A DNA stretch of 64,000 nucleotides from Pleurodeles waltl (lineage: Eukaryota; Chordata; Amphibia; Caudata; Salamandridae), in the NCBI RefSeq assembly GCF_031143425.1, contig NC_090450.1, forward strand, positions 216,825,442 through 216,889,441, read 5' to 3'. Position 1 is the first letter of the stretch. Every line of letters starts with the position of its first letter. Below are positions 1 through 10,839 of this stretch, in pieces. The translations under genes and the position numbers were made by a program. The notes under the pieces are model-generated. The model was not told where the DNA came from, made no database searches, and saw only the letters and a program-made list of their open reading frames with translations.

Positions 1-65
1 TGACACCCCTACCACCCAGGCAAGTACATCAGCCCAGGGCAACTGTCCCCACACCAGTGTATCCT

Positions 66-612
66 TGGCCGTCGGTTCCCTCAGCACATCCTTGCTGTAG
101 CGATGCCACTCTGACTTGTTCTCTCTTTTAAAATATCAATTTAAATATAGACTATTTTTGTATTAGACTTTATATATATTTGTCAGCTATTGAGTATTGT
201 TTTTTCCTGTATATATATATATATATATTTTGCATTTTCTATGAATTTTTGCATTAATTTTGTTCTATTTGTATTATGATCTCTCTTCATTATATTATTT
301 TGTCTATTGTTGAGCAGTTCGAATGTGGTGTGCCTGAATTAGATTTTTTGCTCATGTATTTAGATATTTTCTATATTTTATGATTATCTGTTTATTCACA
401 TGATTTATTAAAGCTATTTACTTTATGACTTTGATTCCTTTTTCTTGTGATTACTCGTCTTGGTTTAGCAGCCAGATATCATCAATTATGAATTATTTAT
501 TTATCGACGTGAATTTATCATAATATATGAATCAGTCCCTACACGGATTCACTTCTGAAGTTTATTATATCTTCAGATTTATTATTATTGTAGCTCACGC
601 CATAGTTTTTTC
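66..612. other. AT-rich insertion inside Harbinger copy 1
   Basis: Copy 2 reads directly from the GTATCC motif into CACAGACTGG. Here about 550 bp of AT-rich DNA separates them, including a (TA)n run at about 209-228. I recognise no termini, coding capacity or family. It could be a nested MITE or filler DNA. Confidence 0.5.
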
Positions 613-624
613 TCACACAGACTG

Positions 625-1305
625 GTGGAACACAGGTACAGAGGCCACAGTCACCCCCTACCAACAGGCAGGAAGACGACAGCCCCAGTACAAGTGGCAC
701 CCCCAGACCTGTGCAGGGAAAAGCACACTTTTAAACACAAGCACCACACCTCCCACCACAAGCACTCACACAGCCAACTTACACATGCACACACAGCAAC
801 ATCCACTTCCCCTAGTGTGCCCACCTCTTCCGCCTCCCTGTCTGTCCCCTCTACATGCACACCCCCAGGCACTGCACCTTCAGTCACTGTTGTTGAGCCT
901 ATTTCTGCACTCACCACAATAGCAGACATCCATACATGTACCCCAGACACCACACCTGCACTCACCACAACTACTGTAGTTGACACATGCAGCCCACTCA
1001 CCAGGCTCGCAGACACTCACACAACATACATCCACACTGGCAGCCTGTCTTCTCCCACTGTGTCCACCCCCCCTCTAAAAACAAACAAACGCACCAAGAC
1101 ACCCACCAATCACACATCCACCACACCTCAGCATACTGTCCAGTCACCTGCACCCACAAAACGCACCCCTACACCACTTAAGTCCACACCCTCTGCCTCC
1201 ACTCCCATGCCCGCCTCCAGGCCCAACCCAATTTCTCAGAAAAAACGTTTCCTCTCCCATGCTGACCTCTTCCAACCTATTGGCCCACCCCGTCTTGTCC
1301 CTTAG
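625..1305 (+). pseudogene. Threonine/histidine-rich tail of Harbinger Myb2-like protein, fused across a deletion
   Basis: The frame is open for 226 codons and extremely rich in Thr, Ser, Pro and His. It aligns with the C-terminal half of the antisense ORF at 15068-16353 in Harbinger copy 2 (shared HKHHTSHHKH and QKKRFLSHADLFQP-like segments). Its first about 30 codons come from the other Myb-like gene of the element, read in another frame, so this is a deletion fusion and not a native gene. No DNA-binding domain remains. Low-complexity composition keeps several frames open here, so openness alone is not evidence of coding. Expression is unlikely. Confidence 0.6.
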
Positions 1306-2353
1306 CGTGCACACCTCCTTGCCCTTTCTACTCCTTCCACTTCACAGCCCACCCCTGTTCACCCTTCACATTACCGTGCCCCTTCCCCAGAGAGGAAGAA
1401 GCCCCGTGCAGAGCCAAGTCCATCTGGATCCACCCGGTCAAAGCACACACACCCACCTTCCAAGGCCAAACCCAAACTCCCTCCACCTTCTGAATGCAAG
1501 TCCAAGCCCCACCCCCGTTGCAAATCCCCACCCCCACCACCCCTGCCCTTGTTCCCTGAGGTGCCTTGATGCCCCATTGTTGCCCCATTAGGTGGAATAC
1601 CGTGCACTTTTGGGAGTCAGGTTGGGGCCATTGTAGCCCAAACATGTCTGGCACTATGGACTGGTCATTGGCCTTGTTGTGAATAGTTAGCTCTGTGAGC
1701 TGCAATAAATATTTATGTCTGGTCTGTGTTTTGGCGGCACACTCTTCAACCCTGGTCTCTTGTTTCATTGTTTGTGGGTATGGGGCATTTGTATGTACTA
1801 TGGTCAGGATGGATTTGCCTTATGTCGTGTAAGTACCTCTTGCTGTGGGGTGTATGGGTTGTGCTGCTGTGAAGGGTTGTGGGAGTGTTGCAGGTTTGGT
1901 GGAATGGGTGGGTATGTAACTGTGCCCTTTCCTCCCTTGTGTCGTAGGTTGCGGTACTTACCATCGTCGTCTTCATCGGAGGTCTCAGTCATGAAGGTAT
2001 ATGGCACAGAGCAGGGCTGGCATGATCTGCAGCTCTCTCTCCATGTCTGCCTCGGCGCGTTGCGTGGGCCTCTGGTGAGTGTTTCCTTATCTTGGGTTCG
2101 TTTCCGCCTAGCTTTGCGTGGCGGTGGTTCCCGCCCGGATCTGACGGCGGTCCAGTGCTTCATTATTCGATGGGGAGGTTGGGCATTTCTGTTGGCCTGT
2201 TGGCGGACTCTGCCGTCGTCGTCGGCACTACTCTTCTGGCGGTGGGTAGTTTTCAGGATGGCTGTGTTTCTGCTGGTTCATTATTTGGCGGTCTGGACCG
2301 CTCCTCTGTTGGCGGTTTTTACCACCACCGCCAGTGGCTCGGTTTGGACCACC

Positions 2354-2371
2354 GTGTTCATAATGAGGGCC
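2354..2371 (+). repeat. Right terminal inverted repeat of Harbinger copy 1
   Basis: GTGTTCATAATGAGGGCC is the complement of the left terminus of copy 2 (14200-14217), an 18 of 18 match. TTA follows directly at 2372-2374 and is the expected kind of 3-bp PIF/Harbinger target duplication. Confidence 0.8.
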
Positions 2372-2374
2372 TTA

Positions 2375-2929
2375 GTCTCTTGGTTAATCTCTAGTAATTT
2401 ATTTTACTGTAGTCCTATCACTCTATTTTGTTCTGGCCTCTTAGTTTCCTTCTTTTATAGTATCATGTGTCTTAAGTTAGTCTTGTCGCTCTTTCCTTCA
2501 TGCAGTGCCCCACTTTTTCCTTCCCCCAGTGCATTTTCCTATTTGTTTTTCAGTGTTTTAATAGCTATTTTAATATAAAGAAAAGAAAAAAAAAACAGTG
2601 CTCCCCACTTCCGTGGCTTTCTTCATCCCCCCTCTCTTCCCCAGCTCATTGCACGTACCTGGTGGGGCCACGCACCTCCTGAACATAGCAGGATTCTTCG
2701 TGTTGATCTCCCTCTCAGTCTTCTTGAGGCGATGTCCTCGTTGGTGCTCCCTGCCATCGTTTCCGAGTCCCATCTCTTCTTCCCTTTTGGTCCTCCTGCT
2801 TTTGCCAAATTCATTCTCCTCTTCGTCTCCTGGCTTTTCTCCTGTCTCTTCCTCCGTTGTGGTGCTTTTGCCGAATTTATCCTCTTCGTCTCTACCTCCC
2901 GGCATCTTCCTGGTATTCTAGGCCCCGCC
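2375..2929. other. Intergenic stretch with an A-rich tail and unclassified retroelement-like DNA
   Basis: Bases 2375-2577 are T-rich with no feature I recognise. An A-rich tract lies at about 2578-2596. Bases 2600-2925 read antisense as an acidic, lysine/glutamate-rich frame with two repeats of an EFGKS motif. It may be a retroelement leader or gag fragment, but I cannot assign it. Confidence 0.4.
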
Positions 2930-2947
2930 CCCTGTGTCGCGGCGCCG

Positions 2948-5900
2948 TCACATAGGGGTTTGACCTCTACTCTGATCAGTGCCCCCAGGGTATGTCAGGT
3001 CCGGTGCTGTTCCTCGCGCCTTGTCACAAGGTCTGTCCAACTCCACCTCCCACGTAGCCTGAATAGCATCTACCGGGTTATGCACCATTGCCAATAGCGC
3101 CTTATAGAGCCAAGAGACCAAGGGGGTCATTCAGACCTTGGCGGACGGCGGAGGCCGTCCGCCAAGGTACCGCCGACAAATGACCGCACCGCAGTCAAAA
3201 GACCGCGGCGGCCATTCAAACATTTCCGCTGGGCCGGCGGGCGCTCTCCAAAAGAGCGCCCGCCGGCCCAGCGGAAATGCCCCTGCAACGAGGACGCCGG
3301 CTCAGAATTGAGCCGGCGTAGTTGCAGGGGTGCGACGGGTGCAGTTACACCCGTCGCGTATTTCAGTGTCTGCAAAGCAGACACTGAAATACTTTGTGGG
3401 GCCCTCTTACGGGGGCCCCTGCAGTGCCCATGCCATTGGCATGGGCACTGCAGGGGCCCCCAGGGGCCCCGCAGCACCACCTACCGCCATCCTGTTCATG
3501 GAGGGTTTCCCGCCATGAACAGGATGGCGGTAGGGGGTGTCTCAATCCCCATGGCGGCGGAGCGCGCTCCGCCGCCATGGAGGATTCAATGGGGCAGCGG
3601 TAAACCGGCGGGAGACCGCCGGTTTACCCTTTCTGACCGCGGCTGAACCGCCGCGGTCAGAATGCCCTTGGGAGCACCGCCAGCCTGTTGGCGGTGCTCC
3701 CGTGGTCGGTGACCCTGGCGGTCACCGGCCGCCAGGGTCAGAATGACCCCCCAAATGTGAACCCTCACCAATAGACAGCATAGATTGTAAGACCTTGTGT
3801 GTGGGAGGTTCACGCTCTATCTCTCTCCAGAGGTCCCGGATAACCCCCACCTTTCCTTCATATGTCAAACTGCCCGCTAGGCAAGCTAGTCTGGTCCACA
3901 AGATCCTCAAACGGGATCAGCATTCCCTGACTATACAGCGTGCCTAGTGCATGTAAGTCCATAGCCCTCCAACAGCTGAGTTGTCTTTTTGTAAAGCAAG
4001 ATAGGGGGTCTCCATGGGGCATCCCTACTAAAGGTATATCTAGTGCATAGGGCAGTTGTGTGTGTGTTCTTCCGAGAACTCTCTGCCAGTTGGCCAGGGC
4101 GGCTGCCAGTAATATACCCCACTTAGTGACTGATGTTTTAGGCATAGGCAGCACAATCACCAGTCCGCTACCACTGAGTTCCCCCCACCCACTGTCAATT
4201 CCATAAGCCCCACCCCACTGAGTCACCACACGGGCCATTGTAATTGGGCTGCTAGAAAATAAAACTCAAAGTCAGGGATTCCAAGCCCTCCAGCGTCTGG
4301 AGGTAGGCGTAGAGTGGCCATGTCCACTTGCTGCCGCCCGCCATACCAAAGCAATTCCCTAAGTAACGTATCTAGTGGACGAAACCAAGAGGCCTGCAGG
4401 GTAATAAGTCAGTTAGACAGCAGCCTGGGACACATTACCATCTTTATGAGAGATACATGCGCCATAATAGGCAAGCAAAGGGAGCGCCAGAAGGAGACAT
4501 TGGATCTCAGTGCCCAAATTGCTTTTCCCAAGTTGCCCTTCCTAAGATCCTGCAGCGCATGATAAATCTAGATGCCCAGATAGCGGAAGGTATGTGGAGC
4601 CCAAGACACTTCTTCAGGGCATGAAGACGGACCACCTGTTCCACGAATCACCGATAAGACACAAGTCTTTCTTTTATTTAATCGAAGGCCAGAACAGGCA
4701 CCAAACTCGTCCAGCAGTTGGAACACCTGGGGCAGCATTGATGGACCATTGTTAAGATAAATAAGGAGGTCATCTGTGTATAGGGAGATTATGTGAAATT
4801 GTCCACGTCAACATATTCCCACTCTTGGGCCTTATCCTGGAGTCTCGCCGCCAGTGGTTCTATGACGATGACGAATAGCAATGGGGATATAGGAAACCCC
4901 TGTCATAGCTGCAGGAGATCGTCCATCCTGTCTTAACGCGCGCAGTAGGATTCGTGCAAACTGACTTAACCTAATCCCCCCAGGCCTCACCCAAGCCCGG
5001 CATCAAGAAATTCCCAGCTCACCGTGTCGAAGGCTTTTTCAAGATCCACCGATAAAATCATTGCCGTCAGAACAGGAGGATGCAAGTCATCGTAAAGCAG
5101 GGAGTAAAGCCTACGGAGGTTATGGGAGGTGTTACAGGTTGGAATTAACCCATTCTGGTCCTCAAGTATGAGGTTATTCATATGGGGTAGCAATCTCGCG
5201 GCAAGTGCCTTACTGAGGATTTTAAAATCAATGTTAAGCATGGACAGGGGCCTGAAATCGGTAACACTCCTATTGGCATCCTTAGATTTAGGCAAGGGGA
5301 TCACTATGGCTTCCCTGGTCGTGGCTGGCAACAGCTTGATCTCACATGCTTCGGTATACATCTCCATCAGCCTTTGAGCCAGGACATTACAGCCCAATTT
5401 ATAGAACTCTGAGTGCAAGCCATCAGCACCCAGGGTCTTGCCCGATGCCAGAGTGTTAACGGCTGCTTTATCTCCCCCACTGTTATTCGCATGCCCAGCG
5501 CCTCTCTATCCTCATCAGCGAGGACATTCCGGGGCAGTACGGATTTCCCTCTTGTCAGATGAGTCCACTCAGAATGGACCAAACAAAAATTTATAACAAG
5601 TCGTGAACTCAGCATTGATCTGAGTAGGTTGGTAGATAGTGTCACCCTCCCTGGGCATCAGGCGACTGATCAGTGTCCCTCCAGACTCCGAGTGGACCAA
5701 CCATGCCAGTAGTCTCCACACCTTTCCTTCTTCTTCATGCACTTTGGCCATATAAGTCTTTTAGTCGTGACACCTAAGGCACTCTAACGCTGTCTGATAT
5801 TTCTCTCTGAGTTCCAGTAGTTTCTCTTGTGCTTCTGGTGTGCCATTTAGGTAATTATCATGTCTGTGTAATTTGTCCTCCAAGCGCAAAATGTCCAGTT

Positions 5901-6832
5901 CAAGGTCTTGTCTGATGCCCACTGTATGTCCAAGTCAATGACCCTGCACTACCACTTTTATGGGCTCCTATTCAATGCCTCGGCTGGACGTTGACCCCGG
6001 GTTCAGCGTCAAGTAGTCCGTCAACCTATGTACTAGTGCTGTGCGATATACATCATCCTCCAATGCAACCGGGTGCAAGTGCCAAGTCGGGATGGGTTGG
6101 CGAGTCTCTGTTGTGGTCAGGTGGACCAACAGCGGGCTATGATCAGATATAGCCCGGCCCAAGTATTCTGTGTGTGTAACCGCACCACTAAGAGAGGCCG
6201 AACAGAGGATTCTATCTATTCTGGTGTGCACACCATAAAGGTGTGAGTAATATGAGTAGTCTCTACCAAGAGGGTTCTGAAGGCACCAGATATCAAATAG
6301 TTCCCAATGGGAGATTCAGGTCGACATGCCCTTTCTCACTCTAATAGTTGCTGCCCCTTGAAACGGTGTGGTTGAACATTCTAGATCGGGGTCCAACACT
6401 CCATTAAAGTAGAAATGTAACATTAGTAAAGCGTGCTAGCCGGTCAGATAATGAGTGCAGAAACTGGAGTTGGTCCTGGTTCAGGGCATAGACACTAACC
6501 AGGACCAGCGGCCAAGCATAAAGTCACCCCTGTACTAAAATACATCGGCCCTCCTTATCTGTGTCAATGGTAGTGGCCTCAAAGGGTACACCCGCTCTTA
6601 CCCATATTGCCGCTCCCCTTGCATATGCCGAGTATGTAGTGGCAAACAATTGTCCCCACCAATGCCTTCGAAGGCGGTCTGTTTCCACCTGGGTGAGGTG
6701 AGATTCCTGCAACATGGCAATTTGTATCCCCCTACGTTTCATTTATGAAAGTATCTTGTGTGGCTTTGCAATCAAACCCATGCCCCTGACATTCCAGGAT
6801 ATTATTTTAGAAAAAGGGTGCGTTGCTGCCAT
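2948..6832 (-). pseudogene. L1 ORF2 (endonuclease and reverse transcriptase), broken and interrupted
   Basis: ORF2p of L1s nicks DNA and reverse-transcribes the element RNA at the nick. The ATG at 6832 gives an N-terminal endonuclease with an SWNVRGMG core. A stop falls just before MKRRGIQIAMLQESHL (catalytic Glu motif), and the domain ends with RISDHSP-like AISDHSPLLVHL near 6150. The reverse transcriptase shows PLSMLNIDFKILSKALAARL, a DQNGLIPT segment and a SVDLEKAFDTVSWEFL block at 4990-5420. C-terminal pieces lie at 3858-4238 and 3752-3910. The last recognisable piece (LVSWLYKALLAMVHNP) lies at 2948-3120, on the far side of the MITE. I do not see an intact FADD/YADD box. There are many frameshifts. 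Confidence 0.8.
3122..3751. mobile_element. Serial-palindrome MITE, family P1, copy 1 (inside L1 ORF2)
   Basis: This 630-bp element has ends GGGGGTCATTCAGAC and GTCAGAATGACCCCC and a 3-bp CAA duplication (3119-3121 and 3752-3754). Its interior is a chain of 12 abutting inverted repeats: 3135-3168, 3221-3279, 3280-3330, 3332-3357, 3358-3392, 3412-3460, 3480-3534, 3549-3580, 3599-3628, 3631-3662, 3670-3701 and 3711-3739. Most arms are perfect or nearly so. It has no gene; open frames here are by-products of GC-rich palindromes. The L1 reading resumes on both sides, so it inserted after the L1. The 3-bp duplication and TCATTNTGA-like ends suggest mobilisation by a PIF/Harbinger transposase (inference). 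Confidence 0.9.
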
Positions 6833-7369
6833 GCCATCTAAATGAATTACCAGGGAACATGTACCTCCCCCCTTTGCAGTTTCCCACAAAACACTGGAAT
6901 AGCACATCACAAATTCCTAAGTGACCACAGGCTAAAACAAGCAATACAAACAACCCCCAACTCTCCACCCCACCAGCAGACAAGCAACTGCTGACCACCC
7001 ACACCACAGTAACCAGTATATAAACATGTGGTATCATCATTCGACTGGATTATCCGGCGGTTGATCTGGGGGCCGGCCTCAGGAGCATAAGAGGAAACTG
7101 CCCATGCTCCAGCCTGCCCGCGTCGTAGACTGAGACCAACAGGGCTGAAAGTGGGTAGGCCCATCGACTCAGACAATGTCATCCGACATCTGAGGTGTCA
7201 CGTGGGGGAGCTCCTCCATCACATTAGCCGCTGAGTCTACATCAGAGGAGTCTCCCCTTTCCAAGTCTCAGGCCTCGACCTTTGGCCAACATCTGAACTT
7301 CTCGCCTCCATCAGGGAGGCCAACGCCTAGAACACTGCTCTCTTCCCCTGGTGAGCCTGCTGGTTTGTG

Positions 7370-8291
7370 GTTTTGTCATCTGTTGGCCACCCGTGGAATC
7401 TCTGGAGTGTCTTCTCTTACCACGTCGTCGAGTTGGTTTGCGTTTTATCTGTTTATCGCCCATTGTGCCTGCACGGTATGACTCGAGCCATGCCCATGCT
7501 TCATCATGTTCCTGAAAAAAGTGTGTAGTGCCATTTAATATAATCTTCAGCTTTGATGGGAACAACAAAGAGTACCTGAGTCCTTCCTCCCGTAGGGCTC
7601 GTTTCCCTCCCAGGAAGGTGGTTCACCGAGATTGGACCGCCGTTATGAAGGCTGGAAATAAGGTGGCGCGGCCACCTTCTACCTGGAATGGGCCCATCTC
7701 GCGGGCCATCTGCAACAGCAGATCACGGTGTTGGTAGTGGAAAAGTTTTGCCACTATTGGTCGGGGTGGCCTCCGGCCTGCGAGTCAGACTCAGTGTGCT
7801 CTCTCCAGTGCAAAGAACGGTGTGAGCGATCTCTCGCCAATAAGTGTGCACAACCAGGTCTCTAGGTAGGCCACCACATTAGGGCCCTCAACCCCTCCGG
7901 CCTTAACAATTCATATATTATTGCGCTGACTGCGGCCCTCCGTATCCTCAGCGCTGCGCTCTAGTACCTGAACCTGCTCGGAGAGGTGGGTGACCTGGAC
8001 CTGTAGGGCCTGGTGTGCGGGTTGTAACTCCTCCAGGGTTGTTTCAGTAGCTTTCAGCCTATGAACCAGTTTGTGATGGTCTGTTCGTAAGTGGCTTAGT
8101 TGGGCAGAGACATTTCCGATCTCCTGGCTCAGAGTCCGTTTAGTATCCTCAATCGCCCCAAAGATCTTATTCAGGGTGCTCTGCATAGTGGTAGGCATTG
8201 AGCTCTCCCCATCATCACTGTTAGTCAGCTCTCAGGTGGGCGCTAGAGCCGTCTGGTGCACCCCCTGCGATTTGGGTCTGAGTTTCCCCAT
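7370..8291 (-). pseudogene. L1 ORF1 (nucleic-acid-binding coiled-coil protein), broken
   Basis: In known L1s, ORF1p is the RNA-binding trimer that coats the element RNA. The minus-strand ATG at 8291 opens an MGKLRPKSQG frame. After one stop it continues in the same frame to MPTTMQSTLNKIFG (8198) and a heptad-like coiled coil. Next comes the signature RRM entry (EGRSQRNNI), another in-frame stop, and GVEGPNVVAYLETWL. After further shifts the C-terminal region is recognisable (FPSKLKIILNG, HFFQEHDEAWAWLESY), ending in a basic tail near 7400. I chose the upstream ATG because the frame and composition continue through it. At least two stops and one frameshift break it. Confidence 0.75.
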
Positions 8292-9189
8292 AGTCAGAAT
8301 GAATCTGGACGCAGTTGAGACCCACAGCCATCCGCCCCCGTCCAGTGACCATTGAAGTGGATTGGCCCCTCAGTGCAGGGCACCAGTAGCTATCCGTCTC
8401 GTGGATTTCTTCATGTGGCAAGAGAGTCCCCCAGTCCAGCCCAGCATAAGAGGGTCAATCCTGCACTTTCACAGTCTCTCATATACAGGGACCTCCTGTC
8501 ACCACTGACGGGAATCAGCCTTCCAAGTGGGGGGGAGATATGGGGGCCACTCCAGCACCAGGCCCCACATCAGGCACACCCAGGCCGGCACTCCCAGCTC
8601 ACATAGTGAAGCACATGGCAAAGAGTACATCCCCTCCTTGGGGACCCCCTCTCCAATGCCTCACCTCCCAGAGGACTAGGTAAGATGGGGGCCCCCTGCA
8701 ACGTCCCCGTGGCCCTCTCACCTCACCACCGCGGGCCCGGGCCTCAGGTCTCCCCGAGTCTTGTGGCCAAGATCCTCCTCGCCCCCCCCTGGGAATCTGG
8801 GCCGCACCATCACTACCTCACCAGCCGCACTCAGGGTGCCGCACCACGCCCACAAGCACCACCCCAGCAGTCATCCAGTAACTAGGGTGCAGGTCCATAC
8901 CACAGGCTCCTCTTCGTTGTCAGCCTCTCTTCAGGCTAACGGCCCGTGCAGCAGGTAGGTTTAGGCTACACCCCTCCGATCGGCTGTGACGCTCGCCCTT
9001 CCAGCACATCCAGTGGCGGCACCCAGCGCCTCTCGGGACCTCGTCACCCCAGATAGGTGGACCCCCTCCTTCTTACGATGTCATGGGGTCCCGTCCAACA
9101 GCCAGGGAATACCAGGATTTTGAGCGGGCAGGCTTGGAGCACCAGCACTAGGTAGCCTCCATCTTATCTGGGCAAGCTCCGCCCCGGCG

Positions 9190-10700
9190 GCGGAGGGTTT
9201 CTTCAGTAGAAGGTTGATCATGGTATGTTTCCAGCTCTCTGGAAAGGTGGCTGTTTCAAAGGAGTGGTTGATGGTGTGTCAGGGCTTGGGTGCAATGATG
9301 TTGCTGGCTTTGTTGAAGATGTGATGGAGGGAGGGGTCAGAGGGTGCTCCTGAGTGGATGGTTGCCATGATGATATGGGCTTTCTCATCGATGATGTTGT
9401 TCCAGCGGAGGAGAGTGGAGGGGCATGGTGACACTTCGGTTGACGTGCTGGTGGTGGGGGTTGTGGGGGAGGTGAAGCTGTCGTAGATGCCTGCGATCTT
9501 GCGGAGAAGATGCAGTCCAGTGTGTGTCTAGCCGAGTAAGTGGATGCGGTGATGAGCTGCTTGAGTCTGAGGTTTGCAAGGTTTTCGATCAGGGTGGTGG
9601 AGTGCTTATCATTGGAGTTGTCCAAGTGGAAGTTGAGGTCTCCCAGGATGATGTAGTCCTTGGATGCAAGAGCGTGGGTGCTGATGAGGTAGGCGATGGA
9701 GTGGCAGAAAGGAGGGAGGGGTCCTGGAGGTCTATAGATGAGGGTCCTCGAAGCGTGGTGTTAGGGTTGGTCCCTATCTGGAAGTGGAGTTGTTCCATGG
9801 TGGTCGATGAGTCTTCGGAGTGTGTGGAAATGCAAGGGGACTCTTTATAGATGATGGCAATGCCACCACCTGGTCGATTGGTGCGGACCTTGCATATATT
9901 CTTGAATCAATCGGGGATTGCTGTGGCGATGTCAGGGGTCGAGGAGGAGTTGAACCAGGTTTCGGTGAGGAAGGCAGCATCTGGGGTGGTTGAGTCAAGG
10001 AGGTTCAAGATTTGGACGGTGATCTTGTGTACGGAGCGAGTGTTAATGAGGATGCAGCTGAGGTGGTTGCGTCCTCCTTCTTTGGTCCCTGGGGAGGTGC
10101 TTTGGAGGCAGGTGAAGTTGCAGTTCAGGCAGGTGAAGGGTCCTTTGGTGTCACTCGCGGAGAAGGAGTGGCAGGCAGGTGATCTGCCTGTGTTGAGAGC
10201 GATGTTCCTGGCGCTCGGCGCAGTTGAGGTGCAGACGGGCACAGATGGGCTTGCCTTTGAAGCACATTCGGCACGCCAGCGGCACACCCACTGCGCGCTG
10301 CTGCCATAAATAGTGGAGGGAGGTGGGTGGGTGGGGCTGCAGTTGCGAGTCGGGAGGGCGGGCGGGAAGAGTACGTATAGTGCTGGGGAGTGGGGCAGGG
10401 GAGAGCACGGGGAATAGGAGAAGGGAGCAGGAAAAAGGAAGGTAGAACACAGAAAAGGCAAAGCGCCTGAGTGGCTAAAGCAAAAGGAAAAAAAAACAGG
10501 CAGAAAAAGGCAAACTGGGCAGCAGGCAGGAGAGAGTAAAAGCAAAGAAGCACGAGTGAGTGAAAGCCAAAGGTAAGAGAGTGAAAGAGTGAGAAGCAGA
10601 AAACAGGAACATAGACCAGGAAAGAGAACACTGGCTGTGCTAGTGGGGAGGTCCACTAGACCACCAGGGATGAGGTGCAGGACCACCTGCCGGTGGAGGA
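9190..10700 (-). mobile_element. L2/CR1-like LINE fragment, endonuclease part, antisense
   Basis: The minus strand reads into an apurinic-type endonuclease typical of L2/CR1 elements: LSCILINTRSVHK, then LLDSTTPDAAFLTETWF (Glu motif), IYRPPGP-like, DYIILGDLNFHLDN and SARHTLDCIFSA. The region leading to the reverse transcriptase follows (9370-9200). Several frameshifts split it. The reverse transcriptase is absent because the 5' end of the antisense L1 starts at about 9186. Upstream (10330-10700) there is a long Ser/Leu-rich open frame, probably 5' region. The wording closely matches the LINEs at 28168-29392 and 55141-56706, which supports one family. Confidence 0.8.
9200..10120 (-). pseudogene. 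L2/CR1-like endonuclease domain, frameshifted
   Basis: The endonuclease begins around 10070 (SCILINTRSVHK). It continues through TETWFNSSSTPDIATAIPD at 9907, then GGGIAIIYK-type sequence in another frame near 9840. ILGDLNFHLDNSNDKH is near 9620 and the Asp/His-bearing end follows. In functional relatives this domain opens the target DNA for target-primed reverse transcription. At least two frame changes are needed to read it through, so it is not functional. Confidence 0.7.
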
Positions 10701-10839
10701 TGGCCTTTACTTTCAGCAGTCGGGTGGAACTCAGTGAGGGTCTGCCAGCAGGTGGTGCTGGCAGTGGGGGCAGGTCACACTAGCCCAAGGGTCAGTGTGG
10801 CTGTGTAGGCTGTGCGGTGCAGGTGCTACATCAATTTGT

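Larger units (their letters stand above)
1..2371 (+). mobile_element. PIF/Harbinger copy 1, internally deleted, left end outside window
   Basis: This is a partial relative of the 7.3-kb Harbinger element at 14200-21509, in the opposite orientation. Bases 1-62 match the complement of about 20010-20070. Bases 617-718 match the second Myb-gene region around 19.9-20.0 kb. From about 720 the sequence jumps to the complement of about 15.75 kb and continues to the right terminus. The copy has therefore lost roughly 4.1 kb that contains the transposase and most of both Myb genes. Its right end GTGTTCATAATGAGGGCC is followed by TTA, which fits the TWA target preference known for PIF/Harbinger. It would be non-autonomous. 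About 550 bp (66-612) is an extra insertion. Confidence 0.8.
2930..9186 (-). mobile_element. L1-clade LINE, near full length, antisense, decayed
   Basis: The order on the minus strand is as follows. A GC-rich 5' region lies at about 9186-8292. ORF1 lies at about 8291-7370. ORF2 runs from 6832 to about 2948, with an N-terminal endonuclease, a reverse transcriptase and a C-terminal region. Removing the 630-bp palindrome MITE at 3122-3751 leaves about 5.6 kb, a normal L1 length. The right (5') edge abuts an L2/CR1-like fragment. The left (3') edge has no clear poly-A, so its position is approximate. Stops and frameshifts occur in both ORFs, so this copy is dead. Confidence 0.85.

Noticed and set aside
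1715..2578. 287-codon frame on +
   Set aside because: It runs through the non-coding end and terminus of Harbinger copy 1 and beyond it; no conserved domain, and the matching part of copy 2 is not open in the same frame.
3135..3739. Bacterial-type terminators or riboswitches suggested by strong hairpins
   Set aside because: The hairpins form one mobile element with terminal repeats and a target duplication in vertebrate-type DNA.
3122..3751. Several open frames of 60-120 codons on both strands
   Set aside because: They lie wholly inside GC-rich palindromes, mirror each other on opposite strands and continue no known domain.
9524..9850. 108-codon + strand frame
   Set aside because: Shadow of the antisense L2/CR1-like endonuclease.
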